Part shown: positions 62,365 to 64,000 of the stretch, piece after piece | Position numbering within the stretch: position 1 is the first letter of the stretch | How the letters are laid out: every line of letters begins with the position of its first letter | Source of the DNA: JAJEFO01 sp009843725 | GTDB taxonomy: Bacteria; Pseudomonadota; Alphaproteobacteria; Rhodobacterales; Rhodobacteraceae | NCBI GenBank assembly: GCA_965243215.1 | Contig: CBDEUJ010000004.1 | Coordinates: 930,001-994,000 of the forward strand | Length of the DNA stretch: 64,000 nt | Direction of reading: 5' to 3' | Position numbers and translations under genes: made by a program | The notes under the pieces: model-generated | Databases searched by the model: none | Seen by the model: only the letters and a program-made list of their open reading frames with translations | What the model was told of the DNA's origin: nothing

Positions 62365-62382
62365 TTGACTAGTCCCAGTCAA
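62365..62382 (-). promoter_or_regulatory. Inverted repeat upstream of TRAP operon 2
   Basis: TTGACT, a 6-base spacer and AGTCAA form a perfect inverted repeat 14 bases before dctP2, just ahead of its ribosome binding site. Such a position suits a repressor site in the 5' leader. The arms resemble those at 57950 (TTGATC/GATCAA). Confidence 0.55.
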
Positions 62383-62627
62383 GTGCAGGCCTGCGTGCCC
62401 GGTGGCGACATCGAACAGAGCCCGCCTCCGTTCCTGTGTGGCGACTCTGGCCGCCCGCGTCAAGGCAACCGGAAGCCGGGGACGTGACCTCTCGCACTCG
62501 CCGAAAGATTCTGACCGGAGCCTGAGTTGAGCCGAATCGGATCACATAATGGACAACAGGCCAAGACGAAGGCAGGATCGGACGCAGAAACGCATGCAAC
62601 TGGAAACGCCAATACGGAGCATATGCA

Positions 62628-64000
62628 TTGGCCGTGAAGCAATACGAAGACCTTCGGTCCGCCCGGTGGTTCAGGCCAGACGACCTGAGATCCATGGGGC
62701 ACCGCAGCCGCGCGATGCAGATGGGCCTGTCCCGTGACGACTGGGACGGAAAGCCCGTCATTGCCATCATCAACACGTGGTCCGATCTGTCGCCATGCCA
62801 CCACCACCTCAGGGACCGCGCGGATTGGGTTCGGCGCGGCATCCTGCAGGCGGGCGGCATGCCCGCCGAACTGCCCGTGCACGACTTTTCCGAGCAGCTC
62901 CTCAAGCCCACCTCGATGCTCTATCGCAACATGGGCGCGATCGAGGTGGAGGAAGCCCTGCGCTCGCATCCGGTCGATGGCGCCGTCCTGATGGGAGGCT
63001 GCGACAAGTCCACCCCCGCCCTTGTCATGGGCGCCATCTCGATGGGCCTCCCTTTCATCTTCATGCCGGCCGGAGCGATGTTGAGGGGCAACCATGCCGG
63101 CAAGACGCTGGGCTCGGGCACGGATGTCTGGAAGTACTGGGATGCGCGCCGCGCGGGGACTGTCGACAAGGCGGAATGGGACGGCGTCCAAGGCGGCATT
63201 GCGCGCAGCTACGGCACGTGCATGACGATGGGCACGGCCTCCACGATGATGTCGATCGCGGAAGGGTTTGGCCTCACGCTGCCGGGCGCGTCGTCGATTC
63301 CTGCGCCCGATGCGGCGCACAAGCGCATGGCCGCGGCATGCGGCCGCCGCGCTGTCGAAATGGTCTGGGAGGACCTGACCCCCGGAAAGGTCGTGACTGC
63401 CGCCGCCGTGCGAAACGCCACCGTCGTGGCCATGGCCACCGGTTGCTCGACAAATGCCATAATCCACCTCATTGCCATGGCCCGCCGTGCCGGCATCGAC
63501 TGGGGACTCGACGACATAGACGCGATCGGCCACGACGTTCCGGTGATTGCGAATGTCCGGCCAAGCGGCACGGAGTACCTGATGGAGGACTTCTTCTACG
63601 CGGGCGGCCTGCCAGCGCTGATGAAGGAAGTCAGCGCCCACCTCCACCTCACGGCAATCACCGTCACTGGCAAGTCACTTGGCGAGGGAATCCTGGAGGC
63701 GGTGAACTACAACGACGATGTCATTCGGCCCTTGTCGAACCCGGTCTATCATGAGGGTTCGCTGGCAGTGCTGCGGGGCAATCTCGCGCCCGACGGCGCA
63801 GTGATCAAGCCTGCGGCCATGGACCCGAGGTTCCAGACTCACGCCGGTCCGGCAATTGTTGCAGACAGCTACGCCGAGCTGCGCAAGATCATTGACGACG
63901 AGCACTACCCCATGACGCCGGATCACGTGCTCGTCCTCCGCAACGCGGGCCCTCAAGGCGGCCCGGGCATGCCGGAATGGGGCATGATCCCGATGCCGAA
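62628..64000 (+). CDS. IlvD/Edd family dehydratase, probable pentonate (L-arabinonate) type, 3' end outside window
   Basis: 457 codons of an open frame that continues beyond the window. Three cluster-ligand cysteines are spaced as in L-arabinonate/D-xylonate-type dehydratases: Cys57 in NTWSDLSPCHHH, Cys125 in MGGCDKSTPA, Cys198 in SYGTCMTMGTAS. Also GASSIPAPDAAHKRM, VIANVRPSGTEYLMEDFF and NAGPQGGPGMPEWGM, where the PEWGM form separates sugar-acid dehydratases from IlvD proper. The start is TTG 62628 or GTG 62634. I prefer TTG, since GGAG lies eight bases upstream and both TTG and GGAG are conserved in the relic at 51 kb. Divergent from TRAP operon 2, which may import its substrate. Confidence 0.88.
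   Translation, partial: MAVKQYEDLRSARWFRPDDLRSMGHRSRAMQMGLSRDDWDGKPVIAIINTWSDLSPCHHHLRDRADWVRRGILQAGGMPAELPVHDFSEQLLKPTSMLYRNMGAIEVEEALRSHPVDGAVLMGGCDKSTPALVMGAISMGLPFIFMPAGAMLRGNHAGKTLGSGTDVWKYWDARRAGTVDKAEWDGVQGGIARSYGTCMTMGTASTMMSIAEGFGLTLPGASSIPAPDAAHKRMAAACGRRAVEMVWEDLTPGKVVTAAAVRNATVVAMATGCSTNAIIHLIAMARRAGIDWGLDDIDAIGHDVPVIANVRPSGTEYLMEDFFYAGGLPALMKEVSAHLHLTAITVTGKSLGEGILEAVNYNDDVIRPLSNPVYHEGSLAVLRGNLAPDGAVIKPAAMDPRFQTHAGPAIVADSYAELRKIIDDEHYPMTPDHVLVLRNAGPQGGPGMPEWGMIPMP

Overview
The window is a GC-rich piece of an alphaproteobacterial chromosome. I infer a Rhodobacterales-like, probably marine or host-associated organism. The evidence is the gene order fabZ-lpxA-lpxI-lpxB and purM-purN-rnd, a short H-NS/HvrA-type protein with the C-terminal GRGR motif, two or more TRAP transporter operons, the LpxI route to lipid A, and frr/pyrH next to miaA. 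Species cannot be read from the sequence alone.

Layout. 1-7.6 kb: housekeeping and transport (frr partial, dtd, pyrH, miaA, an M42 peptidase, and a tight SLC13 permease/EamA exporter/YmdB-phosphatase operon). 8.6-9.4 kb: a lone amidohydrolase. 10-16.4 kb: a complete polyamine-type ABC importer plus aminobutyraldehyde dehydrogenase (same order as E. coli ydcS-T-U-V-W/patD) with a LysR regulator and a perfect ATC-N9-GAT inverted repeat between regulator and operon. 17.4-18 kb: a higBA toxin-antitoxin pair, then a DUF2332 gene. 20.4-26.3 kb: a YtfQRT/YjfF-like sugar ABC importer with a divergent LacI repressor and an operator-like palindrome over the -35 box. 26.6-28.2 kb: a GMC oxidoreductase. 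29-36.5 kb: core metabolism (5-FTHF cyclo-ligase, MgtE, LipA, SufE, a lipoprotein, RNase D, PurN, PurM). 36.6-43.5 kb: accessory stretch with two tRNA genes, an AT-richer gap with a 19-bp tandem repeat, an H-NS-like protein, a sensor kinase, an MBL hydrolase, a TbpB-like lipoprotein, a GIY-YIG protein, an IS1595-type transposase relic and a dead TRAP binding-protein gene. 43.6-49.5 kb: pobA, mnmA and the lipid A block. 49.6-64 kb: transport and sugar-acid catabolism (MFS, TauE, NCS2 permease with an extra C-terminal domain, two complete TRAP operons, and an IlvD/Edd sugar-acid dehydratase cut by the window edge).

How it works together. Most accessory genes import and oxidise small organic molecules: putrescine or related amines to GABA, sugars, 4-hydroxybenzoate, organic or sugar acids via TRAP, and pentonate-type dehydration. 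Regulators and palindromes sit directly upstream of several of these operons.

The striking global property is erosion. Gaps of 0.3-1.3 kb without a convincing gene recur, and at least four carry recognisable relics: a dehydratase 5' end paralogous to the intact gene at 62.6 kb, a pair of related decayed segments at 9.8 and 28.8 kb, a TRAP binding-protein gene with an in-frame stop, and a degraded transposase. I saw no CRISPR array, rRNA gene, integrase or intact insertion sequence. I did not find a convincing unknown multi-gene system. The best leads are the paralogous dehydratase relic, the NCS2 fusion protein, the operator palindromes and the small tRNA-Asn-linked island.
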